In this document: one piece after another, positions 51,508 through 61,044 of the stretch
Numbering within the stretch: position 1 is the stretch's first letter
How the letters are laid out: each line of letters begins with the position of its first letter
Assembly (NCBI GenBank): GCA_900768755.1
Contig: CAAGDV010000024.1
Location: 1 to 64,000, forward strand
From: Lachnospiraceae bacterium
GTDB lineage: Bacteria; Bacillota; Clostridia; Lachnospirales; Lachnospiraceae
Length of the DNA: 64,000 nucleotides
Reading direction: 5' to 3'
The notes under the pieces: generated by a model
Seen by the model: the letters and a program-made list of their open reading frames with translations, nothing else
Database searches by the model: none
Told to the model about the DNA's origin: nothing
Translations under genes and position numbers: made by a program

Positions 51508-52341
51508 ATGAGATTTACAAAGATGCATGGCATTGGCAATGATTATGTATATGTTGACTGCATTAAGGAGACGGTGGACAATCCGGGTGAGCTTGCAGTC
51601 GCCGTGAGCGACAGACATTTCGGAATAGGCTCCGACGGACTTATTTTGATTAAGCCGAGTTCATGTGCGGATTTTTTTATGGATATGTATAATGCCGACG
51701 GCTCGCGGGGCAAAATGTGCGGAAACGGCATAAGATGTGTCGGCAAATATGTTTATGATTTTGGGCTGACGGACAAGACAGAGGTGCGGATTGAGACCTT
51801 GTCAGGAATAAAGACGCTCAAGCTGAATGTCGTTGACGATAAGGTTGAAAGCGTTGTCGTTAATATGGGCGAACCCATAATCTGCCCGGAGGATATACCC
51901 GTCAAACTTCCCGGCGAAAGAATCATTGACTATCCGGTAAATATCGGCAGAGTTACGTATCGGATATCGTGTGTATCAATGGGCAATCCGCACTGCGTTA
52001 CATATATGGACAGCGTGGATAATCTCAATATAGACATAATAGGACCATTGTTTGAGAATAACGAAATATTCCCCGACAGGGTCAATACGGAGTTTGTTCA
52101 AATAATTGACAGAAACACCTTAAAGATGCGTGTATGGGAGAGAGGCTCGGGAGAGACTCTCGCCTGCGGAACGGGAGCCTGCGCAGTAGCCGTTGCAACA
52201 ATGCTTAACGGGCTTTGCGGGGATTCGGTTACGGTTAAGCTTCTTGGCGGTGATCTGAATATATCCTGGAACAGACAGGACAATAATGTATACATGGAAG
52301 GCCCGGCACAAATTGTTTTTACCGGAGAATGGAGGCTTTAA
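51508..52341 (+). CDS. dapF: Diaminopimelate epimerase
   Basis: 277 residues. Both catalytic Cys motifs are intact: GKMCGNGIRCVGKY and ETLACGTGACAVAVA. MHGIGNDY at the start is typical. It converts LL-DAP to meso-DAP for lysine and peptidoglycan. It abuts dapL with no gap (dapL ATG follows the TAA), so co-translated. Confidence 0.96.
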   Translation: MRFTKMHGIGNDYVYVDCIKETVDNPGELAVAVSDRHFGIGSDGLILIKPSSCADFFMDMYNADGSRGKMCGNGIRCVGKYVYDFGLTDKTEVRIETLSGIKTLKLNVVDDKVESVVVNMGEPIICPEDIPVKLPGERIIDYPVNIGRVTYRISCVSMGNPHCVTYMDSVDNLNIDIIGPLFENNEIFPDRVNTEFVQIIDRNTLKMRVWERGSGETLACGTGACAVAVATMLNGLCGDSVTVKLLGGDLNISWNRQDNNVYMEGPAQIVFTGEWRL

Positions 52342-53562
52342 ATGTTAAAAATTAATGAGAACTATCTGAAACTACCCGGAAGTTATCTTTTTTCCACGGT
52401 AAGAAGGAAAGAGCGCGAGTACAGTGAAGCTCATCCTGACAAAAAAATCATCAAACTCAGTATCGGCGATGTTACACAGCCAATCGCACCGACCATAATC
52501 GAGGCAATGCACAAAGCTGTCGATGAGATGGGAGATGCCGCAACTTTCAGAGGATATTCCCCTGACCTTGGATATGAGTTTTTGCGTTCCGCAATTGCAG
52601 CGGGCGACTACAAAGTAAAAGGCATTGATATTGATATCGATGAGATTTTTATATCGGACGGAGCAAAGTGCGATTCCGGAAACATTCAGGAGATTCTGGG
52701 ATTGGACAATATAATTGCAGTCGGTGACCCTGTGTATCCCGTATATGTGGATTCAAATGCCATGGCGGGAAGAACGGGAGATTATGATACCGTATCAGGT
52801 ACCTGGAGCAAGGTTATTTACATGCCGTGTACGGAGGAGAACGGTTTTGCACCGCAGATTCCTACACAGACACCTGACATCATCTATCTTTGTTTTCCAA
52901 ACAACCCTACGGGCGCCACAATCACGCGCAGTGAGCTCCAGAAGTGGGTTGATTACGCCAACGAGAAAAAAGCCCTCATCATATATGATGCGGCTTATGA
53001 AGCATATATTTGTGAGGACAATGTGCCGCACACAATTTATGAGTGCGACGGTGCCAAGACCTGTGCCATTGAGCTTCGCAGTTTTTCAAAGAATGCAGGC
53101 TTCACCGGAGTGAGACTCGGTTTTACCGTCATTCCGAAGGGACTGAAATGTGACGGGGTATCACTCAATGAATTGTGGGCGAGAAGACACGGAACCAAAT
53201 ATAACGGTGCCCCGTATATTGTTCAGCGTGCCGGCGAGGCGGTATATTCCGAGCAGGGACGCAAGGAGCTTAGGGAACAGATTGATTACTACATGAACAA
53301 CGCAAGGGTCATCAAGCAGGGCCTTAAGGATGCCGGATTCAGCGTATCGGGCGGAGTCAATGCACCGTATATCTGGCTTAAGACAACTGACAATATGACT
53401 TCATGGGAGTTCTTTGATTATCTCCTTGACAAGGCTAATGTTGTCGGAACTCCGGGTTCAGGCTTCGGACCGAGCGGTGAAGGTTATTTCAGACTTACGG
53501 CATTCGGCTCATACGAGAATACTGTTGAAGCGATTGAAAGAATGAAACTTTTGATGAAATAG
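52342..53562 (+). CDS. dapL: LL-diaminopimelate aminotransferase
   Basis: 406 residues, PLP-dependent fold-type I. It converts tetrahydrodipicolinate directly to LL-DAP. Typical features are LSIGDVTQPIAPTI, SDGAKCDSGNIQEI, FPNNPTGATITR, IYDAAYEAYI and the PLP Lys in RSFSKNAGFTGVRLGF. Its presence next to dapF shows that the organism uses the aminotransferase DAP pathway. Confidence 0.95.
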   Translation: MLKINENYLKLPGSYLFSTVRRKEREYSEAHPDKKIIKLSIGDVTQPIAPTIIEAMHKAVDEMGDAATFRGYSPDLGYEFLRSAIAAGDYKVKGIDIDIDEIFISDGAKCDSGNIQEILGLDNIIAVGDPVYPVYVDSNAMAGRTGDYDTVSGTWSKVIYMPCTEENGFAPQIPTQTPDIIYLCFPNNPTGATITRSELQKWVDYANEKKALIIYDAAYEAYICEDNVPHTIYECDGAKTCAIELRSFSKNAGFTGVRLGFTVIPKGLKCDGVSLNELWARRHGTKYNGAPYIVQRAGEAVYSEQGRKELREQIDYYMNNARVIKQGLKDAGFSVSGGVNAPYIWLKTTDNMTSWEFFDYLLDKANVVGTPGSGFGPSGEGYFRLTAFGSYENTVEAIERMKLLMK

Positions 53563-53573
53563 AGGTGTGAATA

Positions 53574-54257
53574 ATGGATATTTGGAACGGATGCAATAAG
53601 GCATTTACACTCAGTTATGATGACGGAGTTGAATCGGACAAAAGACTTATAGAGATAATCAACCGGTACAACATGAAGTGTACTTTTAATCTGAATTCAT
53701 CCGTTCTGGGCAGTCCGCACACATGGGAAAAAGACGGATTTTTGGTGAGAAGGCTTCCGCTTGATTCATTAAAGGAAGTATATAAGGGACACGAGATTGC
53801 GGTTCACGGAGCAAAACATCTCGTGCCTACGGAACTTGACGATGAGAAACTTCATGATGAGTTTGTAGTCGACCGCGACAGGCTTAAGGAATTGTTCGGA
53901 GTTAATCCCGTAGGTATGGCGTATGCTTATGGGGCATTTAACGACAAGGTCGTGGACTATCTTGCGGGAATGGGACTTCGATACGCGAGAACGGTGTGGG
54001 ATTCGATGAGTTTTGACCTTCAGGATGACCTCATGAGATTCAGACCGACCTGCCACCATAACAATGAGAAGGTTTTTGACCTTTTGGACGAGTTTATCGC
54101 ATCGGATTCGGATAAACCGCAACTGTTCTATCTTTGGGGACATTCCTATGAATTCGATGCTGACAGAAATTGGGGCAGACTCGAAGCAATCTGCGAAAAG
54201 CTTGCGGGAAGAGACGATATTTTCTTCGGAACCAACAGGGAAGTATTCGGAATCTGA
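53574..54257 (+). CDS. Polysaccharide deacetylase (NodB) family protein
   Basis: 227 residues. TLSYDDGVESD holds the catalytic/metal Asp pair, IAVHGAKHL the metal His residues (H-x-x-x-H), GMAYAYGAFN the third motif and LWGHSYEF the late His. No signal peptide, so cytosolic or a carbohydrate-esterase-4-like enzyme acting on small substrates. GGTGTG-type RBS. It ends the dap operon ahead of the aspS promoter. Confidence 0.88.
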   Translation: MDIWNGCNKAFTLSYDDGVESDKRLIEIINRYNMKCTFNLNSSVLGSPHTWEKDGFLVRRLPLDSLKEVYKGHEIAVHGAKHLVPTELDDEKLHDEFVVDRDRLKELFGVNPVGMAYAYGAFNDKVVDYLAGMGLRYARTVWDSMSFDLQDDLMRFRPTCHHNNEKVFDLLDEFIASDSDKPQLFYLWGHSYEFDADRNWGRLEAICEKLAGRDDIFFGTNREVFGI

Positions 54258-54288
54258 CCGCGGGTGCGGCATATCGTTATTAAACTAC

Positions 54289-54317
54289 TTGCAAATAACC
54301 GATGTGTGTGCTACAAT
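54289..54317 (+). promoter_or_regulatory. Promoter of the aspS-gatCAB T-box transcript
   Basis: TTGCAA (54289-54294), 17 bases, TGC-TACAAT (hexamer 54312-54317). Confidence 0.8.
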
Positions 54318-54323
54318 CACAAA

Positions 54324-54578
54324 AGATATGTTAAAAGCGTTGATTGAGACTCCTGCTTTGGAAGTAACCGACAGGAAGGTGCCGTCACCGACTGAGAGCG
54401 GCATCGGGCGAAGAAAGTACGGGGAACACTCATGAGCCGGATGGTTGAACTTAAGTAGGTCATCCCGTTGCACGCGTTAAGTGTGAAAGAGGAGCGTATG
54501 CTCAATGCGGGTGGTACCGCGGATAATTCTGATTATTCGTCCCGGAATACTTTTACAGTATTCCGGGACTCTTTTTTT
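54324..54578 (+). promoter_or_regulatory. T-box riboswitch upstream of aspS-gatCAB
   Basis: AATGCGGGTGGTACCGCGG (54504-54522) is the T-box with antiterminator partner. The terminator GTCCCGGAATAC/GTATTCCGGGAC (54539-54569) carries a T7 tail. The 180-base upstream part folds into stem I-like structures, but I cannot assign the specifier. GAC (Asp) and AAC (Asn) triplets both occur at plausible places, and either fits the genes controlled. Confidence 0.92.
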
Positions 54579-54633
54579 ATCGGAATTCGCTTATTCAATC
54601 GCGCACATAATATGATAATCAGGAGGAAATACG

Positions 54634-56379
54634 ATGGGAAATATTTACAGAGACACCACGCTCAACAATGTGAGTGAAAGTGATATCGGAAAGGAAATTA
54701 AGGTTGCGGGCTGGGTTGAAAACATCCGTGACCACGGCGGAGTATCTTTTATCGATTTAAGAGATATGTACGGTGTCCTTCAGGTCGTAATCAGACAGGA
54801 CGGGCTGCTTGACGGAATCAAGAAGGAAGAGTGCATAAGCGTTTTAGGAGTTATCGAGCAGAGAGATGAGGAGACCTATAATCCAAAGATTCAGTCCGGA
54901 ACAATTGAACTTGAGGCACACAGCATCACGACGCTCGGTCAGGTGTACACACAGCTTCCTTTTGAAGTTCAGACGTCAAAGGAAGTTAATGAGTCTGTAA
55001 GACTCAAATACCGTTATCTTGATTTGAGAAATGAAAAGGTAAAGAACAATATTTTGTTCCGCTCAAAGGTAATAGCTTTCCTCAGGGAAAAAATGACCGA
55101 GATGGGATTTGTAGAGATTCAGACTCCTATTTTGTGCGCGTCATCGCCGGAGGGAGCAAGAGATTATATCGTTCCTTCAAGAAAATACAAGGGCAAATTC
55201 TACGCGCTTCCGCAGGCTCCGCAGCAGTACAAACAGCTTCTTATGGTATCCGGAATCGATAAGTATTTTCAGATTGCGCCGTGCTTTAGGGATGAGGATG
55301 CGAGAGCAGACCGTTCACCGGGAGAGTTCTATCAGCTTGATTTTGAGATGAGCTTTGCAACACAGGAGGATGTGTTTAGGGTTGGGGAGGAAGTTCTCAC
55401 CGCAACATTTGAGAAATTTGCACCCGAGGGATATGAGGTCACCAAGGCTCCGTACCCGGTTATAAGCTATAAACAGGCAATGCTTGAGTTCGGTTCCGAC
55501 AAGCCGGACCTTCGTAATCCTTTAAGAATTATAGATGTTACGGAGTTCTTCCAGAGATGTACCTTTAAGCCTTTTATCGGCAAGACGGTAAGAGCCATAA
55601 AGGTTCATGCCGAGATGAGCAAGGGCTTCCACGAGAAGCTTCTGAAATTCGCAACTGACATCGGAATGGGAGGTCTCGGATATCTTGAGGTTCTTGAGGA
55701 CAAGAGCTACAAGGGACCGATTGACAAGTTTATTCCGGATGACATGAAGGCTGAATTCCTTGAGCTTGCGGGACTTGTTCCGGGAGATACCATTTTCTTT
55801 ATGGCAGACAAAGAGGAGCGTGCGGCGTTTTTCGCCGGACAGATTCGTACGGAGCTCGGCGTTAAGCTTGACCTCATCGAGAAAAATGCATACAGATTCT
55901 GCTATGTCAATGATTTTCCGATGTTTGAAAAGGACCCGGAGACCAAGCAGATTGGTTTCACGCACAATCCTTTCTCAATGCCGCAGGGAGGCCTTGAGGC
56001 GCTTGAGAGCATGAATCCTCTGGACATTCTTGCATATCAGTACGACATAGTCTGCAACGGTATTGAGCTTTCAAGCGGTGCCGTAAGAAACCACGATATG
56101 CAGATAATGGTCAAGGCATTTGAGATTGCCGGATACGACGAGGAAGTTTTAAAGGCAAAATTCGGAGCACTCTACAACGCGTTCCAGTTCGGTGCACCGC
56201 CACACGCAGGCATGGCGCCGGGAGTTGACAGAATGATTATGCTCCTTCGCAATGAGGAAAATATCCGTGAGGTAATTGCATTCCCGATGAGCGGAACGGC
56301 ACAGGATTTTATGTGCGGCGCCCCCAACGAGGTAACCGAACAGCAGCTTAGGGAAGTTCACATCAAAGTGAGGGATTAG
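54634..56379 (+). CDS. aspS: Aspartyl-tRNA synthetase, bacterial type (likely non-discriminating)
   Basis: 581 residues: OB-fold anticodon domain (VAGWVENIRDHGGVSFIDLR), class II core (motif 2 FRDEDARADRSPGEFYQLDF), GAD insertion (about 290-420) and motif 3 (GAPPHAGMAPGVDRMIML). AGGAGG precedes the ATG. Operon with gatCAB suggests that the enzyme also charges tRNA-Asn with Asp, which GatCAB then amidates; no asnS is in the window. Controlled by the T-box. Confidence 0.96.
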   Translation: MGNIYRDTTLNNVSESDIGKEIKVAGWVENIRDHGGVSFIDLRDMYGVLQVVIRQDGLLDGIKKEECISVLGVIEQRDEETYNPKIQSGTIELEAHSITTLGQVYTQLPFEVQTSKEVNESVRLKYRYLDLRNEKVKNNILFRSKVIAFLREKMTEMGFVEIQTPILCASSPEGARDYIVPSRKYKGKFYALPQAPQQYKQLLMVSGIDKYFQIAPCFRDEDARADRSPGEFYQLDFEMSFATQEDVFRVGEEVLTATFEKFAPEGYEVTKAPYPVISYKQAMLEFGSDKPDLRNPLRIIDVTEFFQRCTFKPFIGKTVRAIKVHAEMSKGFHEKLLKFATDIGMGGLGYLEVLEDKSYKGPIDKFIPDDMKAEFLELAGLVPGDTIFFMADKEERAAFFAGQIRTELGVKLDLIEKNAYRFCYVNDFPMFEKDPETKQIGFTHNPFSMPQGGLEALESMNPLDILAYQYDIVCNGIELSSGAVRNHDMQIMVKAFEIAGYDEEVLKAKFGALYNAFQFGAPPHAGMAPGVDRMIMLLRNEENIREVIAFPMSGTAQDFMCGAPNEVTEQQLREVHIKVRD

Positions 56380-56380
56380 T

Positions 56381-56674
56381 ATGGCAAATGTTATCAGTGA
56401 CGAGACAATAGAATATGTCGGCATCCTTGCCAAACTTGAGCTTACGGGTGAGGACAAGGAGAATGCCAAAAAAGATATGGCGAGCATGTTAGATTATATC
56501 GATAAGCTTTCGGAGCTTGACACCGAAGGCGTTGCCCCGATGTCACATATTTTTGATGTGGGCAATGTTATGCGCGAGGATGTCGTAACCAACGGCGACG
56601 GAAGCGAAGACACCCTTTTGAATGCACCTGACAGACACGGCAATGAGTTTTCGGTGCCCAAGACTGTGGAATAG
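56381..56674 (+). CDS. gatC: Asp-tRNA(Asn)/Glu-tRNA(Gln) amidotransferase subunit C
   Basis: 97 residues. ISDETIEYVGILAKLELTGE is the typical GatC N-terminus; VAPMSHIFDVGNVMREDVV the conserved middle, and NEFSVPKTVE the C-terminal stretch that wraps GatA. It stabilises the GatA-GatB contact. It starts 1 base after aspS. Confidence 0.95.
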   Translation: MANVISDETIEYVGILAKLELTGEDKENAKKDMASMLDYIDKLSELDTEGVAPMSHIFDVGNVMREDVVTNGDGSEDTLLNAPDRHGNEFSVPKTVE

Positions 56675-56686
56675 GAGGATGCGGAT

Positions 56687-58150
56687 ATGAGTTTACTTGA
56701 CCTTACGGCCGTAGAGCTTGCCGCAGAAATCAAAGCCGGCAGAGCAAGCGCGGTCGATGCAATGAAGGAAGTCTTTGAGCGCATCGACGAATGCGAGGAC
56801 ACAATCAATGCATATGTTACACTCGATAGAGAAGCGGCAATGAAGGCAGCCGAGGCTGCACAGAAAAATATTGAAGCAGGAATTCTTACGGGACCGCTTG
56901 CCGGAGTACCTGTGGCAATTAAGGACAATATGTGTACCAAAGGTATGCTTACCACCTGCTCATCAAAGATTCTTAACAATTACGTTCCCGCATACACCGC
57001 CACAGCGGTTGAGAAGCTTCAGAATGCGGGAGCCGTTATCATTGGCAAAACCAACATGGACGAGTTTGCCATGGGTTCAACAACCGAGACATCAGCTTTC
57101 GGGGTTACCAAAAACCCGTGGAACACCATGCATGTTCCGGGCGGTTCATCGGGCGGTTCGGCTGCGGCAGTTGCGGCAAAAGAATGCTTTTTTGCACTCG
57201 GCTCGGACACCGGCGGTTCAATAAGGCAGCCCGCTTCCTACTGCGGAGTTGTCGGTTTGAAGCCAACCTACGGAACCGTGTCAAGATATGGACTTATTGC
57301 ATACGGCTCATCGCTTGACCAGATTGGACCGTTATGTAAGGATGTCACGGACTGCGCGACGATTATGGAGGCGATTGCCGGAAAAGACCATCGCGATTCC
57401 ACCTCGGTTGCACGCGGTCAGTACGATTTTACCAAAGCACTGGTCGATGATGTTTCGGGCATGAAAATAGGAATCCCCACGACTTATTTTGGCGAAGGCC
57501 TCGATAAGGATGTAAGGGATGCCGTGCTTAAGGCTGTTTCGGTTCTTAAGGACAAGGGTGCGGTTGTGGAGGAGTTTGAACTTGGACTGGTGGATTACGC
57601 CATCCCGACATATTATACAATCGCAGATGCCGAGGCCAGCTCAAACCTTGAGAGATTTGACGGCGTAAAATATGGTTTTCGCGCAGAATCCTACGAAGGA
57701 CTTCACGACATGTATAAGAAAACCCGTTCAGAGGGTTTCGGAGCCGAAGTTAAGAGAAGAATAATGCTGGGCTCTTTTGTCTTAAGCTCGGGATATTACG
57801 ATGCATATTATCTGAAAGCGTTGAAGGTAAAAGCATTGATTAAAAAAGCCTTCGATGATGCTTTTGCAAAATATGACATTATTGTCGGACCGGTTGCGCC
57901 GACCACCGCACCGCTTCTCGGCTCATCGCTTTCCGACCCGATAAAAATGTATCTCGGAGATATTTACACAATATCCGTAAACCTCGCAGGACTTCCCGGA
58001 ATAAGCGTTCCGTGCGGGCTTGATTCCAACGGACTTCCGATAGGAATCCAGCTTATCGGAAACTGCTTTGAGGAGAATAAGCTTATCAGGGCGGCATACG
58101 CCTACGAGCAGGGCAGGGGAAGTTTTACAACGCCAAAGGAGGTGCACTGA
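56687..58150 (+). CDS. gatA: Asp/Glu-tRNA amidotransferase subunit A
   Basis: 487 residues, amidase-signature glutaminase that supplies ammonia for the transamidation. Catalytic Lys79 (VAIKDN), Ser154 (PGGSSGGSA) and Ser178 (GSDTGGS) fall at exactly the classic positions. GGAGG precedes the ATG. Only 1 base separates it from gatB. Confidence 0.97.
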   Translation: MSLLDLTAVELAAEIKAGRASAVDAMKEVFERIDECEDTINAYVTLDREAAMKAAEAAQKNIEAGILTGPLAGVPVAIKDNMCTKGMLTTCSSKILNNYVPAYTATAVEKLQNAGAVIIGKTNMDEFAMGSTTETSAFGVTKNPWNTMHVPGGSSGGSAAAVAAKECFFALGSDTGGSIRQPASYCGVVGLKPTYGTVSRYGLIAYGSSLDQIGPLCKDVTDCATIMEAIAGKDHRDSTSVARGQYDFTKALVDDVSGMKIGIPTTYFGEGLDKDVRDAVLKAVSVLKDKGAVVEEFELGLVDYAIPTYYTIADAEASSNLERFDGVKYGFRAESYEGLHDMYKKTRSEGFGAEVKRRIMLGSFVLSSGYYDAYYLKALKVKALIKKAFDDAFAKYDIIVGPVAPTTAPLLGSSLSDPIKMYLGDIYTISVNLAGLPGISVPCGLDSNGLPIGIQLIGNCFEENKLIRAAYAYEQGRGSFTTPKEVH

Positions 58151-58151
58151 T

Positions 58152-59591
58152 ATGGCAAAACAGTATGAGACAGTTATAGGTCTTGAGGTGCATGTGGAAC
58201 TGGCAACAAAGACCAAAATTTTCTGCGGCTGCAGCACTGCTTTCGGCGGGGCTCCAAACACCCACACATGCCCCGTGTGCACGGGCATGCCCGGTTCGCT
58301 TCCGGTGCTCAACAAAAAGGTTGTGGAGTACGCGGCGGCAGTGGGACTGGCCACCAACTGTACAATTACACAGAACTGTAAATTCGACAGAAAGAACTAT
58401 TTTTACCCGGATAATCCGCAGAACTACCAGATATCGCAGCTCTATCTTCCGATATGCCGTGACGGACATGTGGATATCACGCTTTCGGACGGCACTACAA
58501 AGCCTGTGAGAATTCATGAGATTCACATGGAGGAGGATGCAGGAAAGCTGGTGCATGATGAGTGGGATGCGCTTTCTTATGTGGATTTTAACCGCTCGGG
58601 CGTTCCGCTTATTGAGATTGTGTCTGAACCAGATATGAGAAGCGCGGAGGAGGTAATCGCGTACCTTGACAAGCTCAGACTCATAATCCAGTACCTTGGG
58701 GCTTCTGACTGCAAGCTTCAGGAGGGTTCAATGAGAGCGGATGTCAATCTCTCTGTAAGGGAGGTCGGACAGGAGAGCTTCGGAACAAGAACGGAGACCA
58801 AGAACCTCAATTCTTTTGCAGCCATTGAAAGGGCAATAAAGGCGGAAACAGAGAGGCAGATTGACCTTCTGGAGGCGGGCAAAGAGGTCATTCAGGAGAC
58901 GAGAAGATGGGATGATAACAAGGAATACTCTTATGCAATGCGCTCAAAAGAGGATGCCCAGGACTACAGGTATTTCCCGGACCCCGACCTTGTGCCGGTG
59001 CATATAAGTGATGAATGGCTTGAGCAAATAAGACAGAGACAGCCCGAATTCAAAACCGAGAAGACAGAAAGATACAGAAAAGAATTCGGGATACCGGATT
59101 ACGATATCGATATTCTCACGGATTCCAAGTTCCTGGCGGATTTATTTGAGAAAGCAACCGCCATCTGCAACAATCCGAAAAAAGTGTCCAACTGGCTTAT
59201 GGTTGAGAACATGAGACTTCTTAAGGAACACTCAATGGACGTGACCGAGATTAAGTTTTCTGCAGAGAATCTCGCAAAGCTTGTAATGCTTACCGATTCC
59301 GGCAAAATCAACAGCTCCGTTGCAAAGGAAGTGTTTGAGAAGATTTTCACCGACAACATTGACCCCGAGCAGTATGTCAGGGATAACGGACTTATGCAGG
59401 TCAATGACGAGGGTGCGTTAAGAAGCACGGTAGAGGAGATTGTGGCTGCCAATCCGCAGTCCGTTGCCGACTACAGAAGCGGCAAGGAAAAAGCAATCGG
59501 CTTCCTTGTGGGTCAGACGATGAAGGCTATGAAGGGAAAAGCTAACCCCGCGATGGTCAATCAGATGCTTATGGAGATACTGAATAAATAA
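58152..59591 (+). CDS. gatB: Asp/Glu-tRNA amidotransferase subunit B
   Basis: 479 residues, the kinase/transamidase subunit. Zinc cysteines are Cys25, Cys27, Cys40 and Cys43 (FCGCS and TCPVC). Other landmarks are NLNSFAAIERAI, KEDAQDYRYFPDPDL and a C-terminal YqeY-like tRNA-binding tail. ATG 58152 follows AAAGGAGGTG; an upstream in-frame start in gatA is rejected. It ends the operon before a strong terminator. Confidence 0.97.
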   Translation: MAKQYETVIGLEVHVELATKTKIFCGCSTAFGGAPNTHTCPVCTGMPGSLPVLNKKVVEYAAAVGLATNCTITQNCKFDRKNYFYPDNPQNYQISQLYLPICRDGHVDITLSDGTTKPVRIHEIHMEEDAGKLVHDEWDALSYVDFNRSGVPLIEIVSEPDMRSAEEVIAYLDKLRLIIQYLGASDCKLQEGSMRADVNLSVREVGQESFGTRTETKNLNSFAAIERAIKAETERQIDLLEAGKEVIQETRRWDDNKEYSYAMRSKEDAQDYRYFPDPDLVPVHISDEWLEQIRQRQPEFKTEKTERYRKEFGIPDYDIDILTDSKFLADLFEKATAICNNPKKVSNWLMVENMRLLKEHSMDVTEIKFSAENLAKLVMLTDSGKINSSVAKEVFEKIFTDNIDPEQYVRDNGLMQVNDEGALRSTVEEIVAANPQSVADYRSGKEKAIGFLVGQTMKAMKGKANPAMVNQMLMEILNK

Positions 59592-59593
59592 TT

Positions 59594-59633
59594 AAAAAAG
59601 ACTTAAGTCCGGCTTTGACTTAAGTCTTTTTTT
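59594..59633. terminator. Terminator of the aspS-gatCAB operon
   Basis: AAAAAAGACTTAAGTC pairs with GACTTAAGTCTTTTTTT around a 7-base loop; the A/T flanks make it bidirectional, so it also serves the convergent PilZ gene. Confidence 0.93.
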
Positions 59634-59658
59634 GACGGAAAACATTGTGTGCTGTCTG

Positions 59659-60012
59659 TCAGTTGTCCTGTTCCATCTGCTCGAGGTCTTCAAAGATGTA
59701 GTCGAGAACCGGCGCCATTCCCACAAATTCACATCCGTAGGAATACTCATCATCCTCCAAAGGCTCGCAACGGATGATTTTCACAACACAGTACAGAACC
59801 GAATCGACGCTACCGAGATTGAGGGCAGCATTGAAATAATAATTAAGAGGCAGAATACTTTTGGAGATAAAGCCCATTCCGAATTTGGAGATATCCTTGA
59901 CTATAATCGGTGAATCAATCACAATTCTGTCATTGTCCTGGCCGAAAAGAGAAGACACCGTCAAATCCAGTGTAATTTTAATTCTTTTGCTGCGTCTTTT
60001 GTCGTTAACCAT
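59659..60012 (-). CDS. PilZ-domain c-di-GMP-binding protein
   Basis: 117 residues, a single PilZ domain. DKRRSKRIKI near the start has the RxxxR-type motif and VKDISKFGMGF the D/N-x-S-x-x-G motif, so c-di-GMP binding is expected. It is a likely effector for the c-di-GMP enzymes at 44492-49505. GGGAGTG precedes the ATG, and a TATAAT (60059-60054, minus) lies upstream. Confidence 0.85.
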   Translation of the reverse strand: MVNDKRRSKRIKITLDLTVSSLFGQDNDRIVIDSPIIVKDISKFGMGFISKSILPLNYYFNAALNLGSVDSVLYCVVKIIRCEPLEDDEYSYGCEFVGMAPVLDYIFEDLEQMEQDN

Positions 60013-60085
60013 ATAATCACTCCCGTTTGATAATTATTGCCTGAATACAGTATATTATAAAAAAACAAAAACCACAATAGATTTG

Positions 60086-60115
60086 TTGACTTTGCAAAAG
60101 CTACTGTATTATAAT
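60086..60115 (+). promoter_or_regulatory. Promoter of the purC-purF-purB operon
   Basis: TTGACT (60086-60091), 18 bases, TATAAT (60110-60115). No guanine riboswitch and no clear PurR box was seen in the 40-base leader. Confidence 0.75.
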
Positions 60116-60155
60116 TAATTGATATAACATCAGATTAGTATCGGAGGATAATTCA

Positions 60156-61028
60156 ATGCAGGAATTTAAACCATTTAAAGAAGGTAAGGTACGTGAGGTT
60201 TATGATATCGGTGAGAACCTCATTATAGTCGCTACGGACAGGATATCAGCTTTTGATAATATCCTTAAGAATAAGATTACGGGAAAGGGAGAAGTGCTCA
60301 CCCGGATGTCGAAATTCTGGTTTGATTTTACCGGTGATATTGTGCCTAACCATATGATTTCCGTTGATGTAAAGGATATGCCGGAATTTTTCCATGCCGA
60401 CAGATTTGAAGGAAACAGCATGATGTGCAGAAAGCTTGAGATGCTTCCGATAGAGTGCATCGTCAGAGGCTACATAACAGGAAGCGGCTGGGAGAGCTAT
60501 AAGAAGAACGGAACCGTTTGCGGAATAAAACTTCCCGATGGCCTTGTTGAGTCGGACAAGCTTCCCGAGCCTATCTATACTCCGAGCACAAAGGCGGAGA
60601 TTGGCCTTCATGACGAGAATATTTCATACGAGAGAAGCGTAGAGATTCTTAAAGGACTTTACCCTGAACGCGGAGAGGAATATGCTGCCAAGATTAAGGA
60701 TTATACAATTGCCCTCTACAAAAAGTGCGCGGAATATGCGCTTACCAAGGGAATTATCATCGCCGATACCAAATTTGAATTTGGACTTAACGAGAAGGGC
60801 GAGGTTGTACTGGGTGATGAGATGCTTACGCCGGACAGCTCAAGATTCTGGCCTGCACAGGGATATACTCCGGGCAGGACACAGCCTTCTTTTGACAAGC
60901 AGTTTGTAAGGGACTGGCTTAAAGCCAATCCTGACAACGATCTTCTCCTTCCGGATGAGGTAGTTGACAAGACCATTGCAAAGTATGTTGAGGCTTATGA
61001 GCTTCTTACCGGCACAGCATTCAGATAA
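60156..61028 (+). CDS. purC: SAICAR synthetase
   Basis: 290 residues. EGKVREVYDIGENLIIVATD is the ATP-binding start and IVATDRISAFDNIL the usual N-terminal motif. The PIECIVRGYITGSGWESY and LGDEMLTPDSSRFWP motifs follow. The enzyme joins CAIR and aspartate in purine synthesis. It is longer than E. coli PurC (237) and matches the larger clostridial/yeast-like form. RBS is CGGAGGA. Confidence 0.96.
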   Translation: MQEFKPFKEGKVREVYDIGENLIIVATDRISAFDNILKNKITGKGEVLTRMSKFWFDFTGDIVPNHMISVDVKDMPEFFHADRFEGNSMMCRKLEMLPIECIVRGYITGSGWESYKKNGTVCGIKLPDGLVESDKLPEPIYTPSTKAEIGLHDENISYERSVEILKGLYPERGEEYAAKIKDYTIALYKKCAEYALTKGIIIADTKFEFGLNEKGEVVLGDEMLTPDSSRFWPAQGYTPGRTQPSFDKQFVRDWLKANPDNDLLLPDEVVDKTIAKYVEAYELLTGTAFR

Positions 61029-61044
61029 CAGAGAGGAATTGAAC

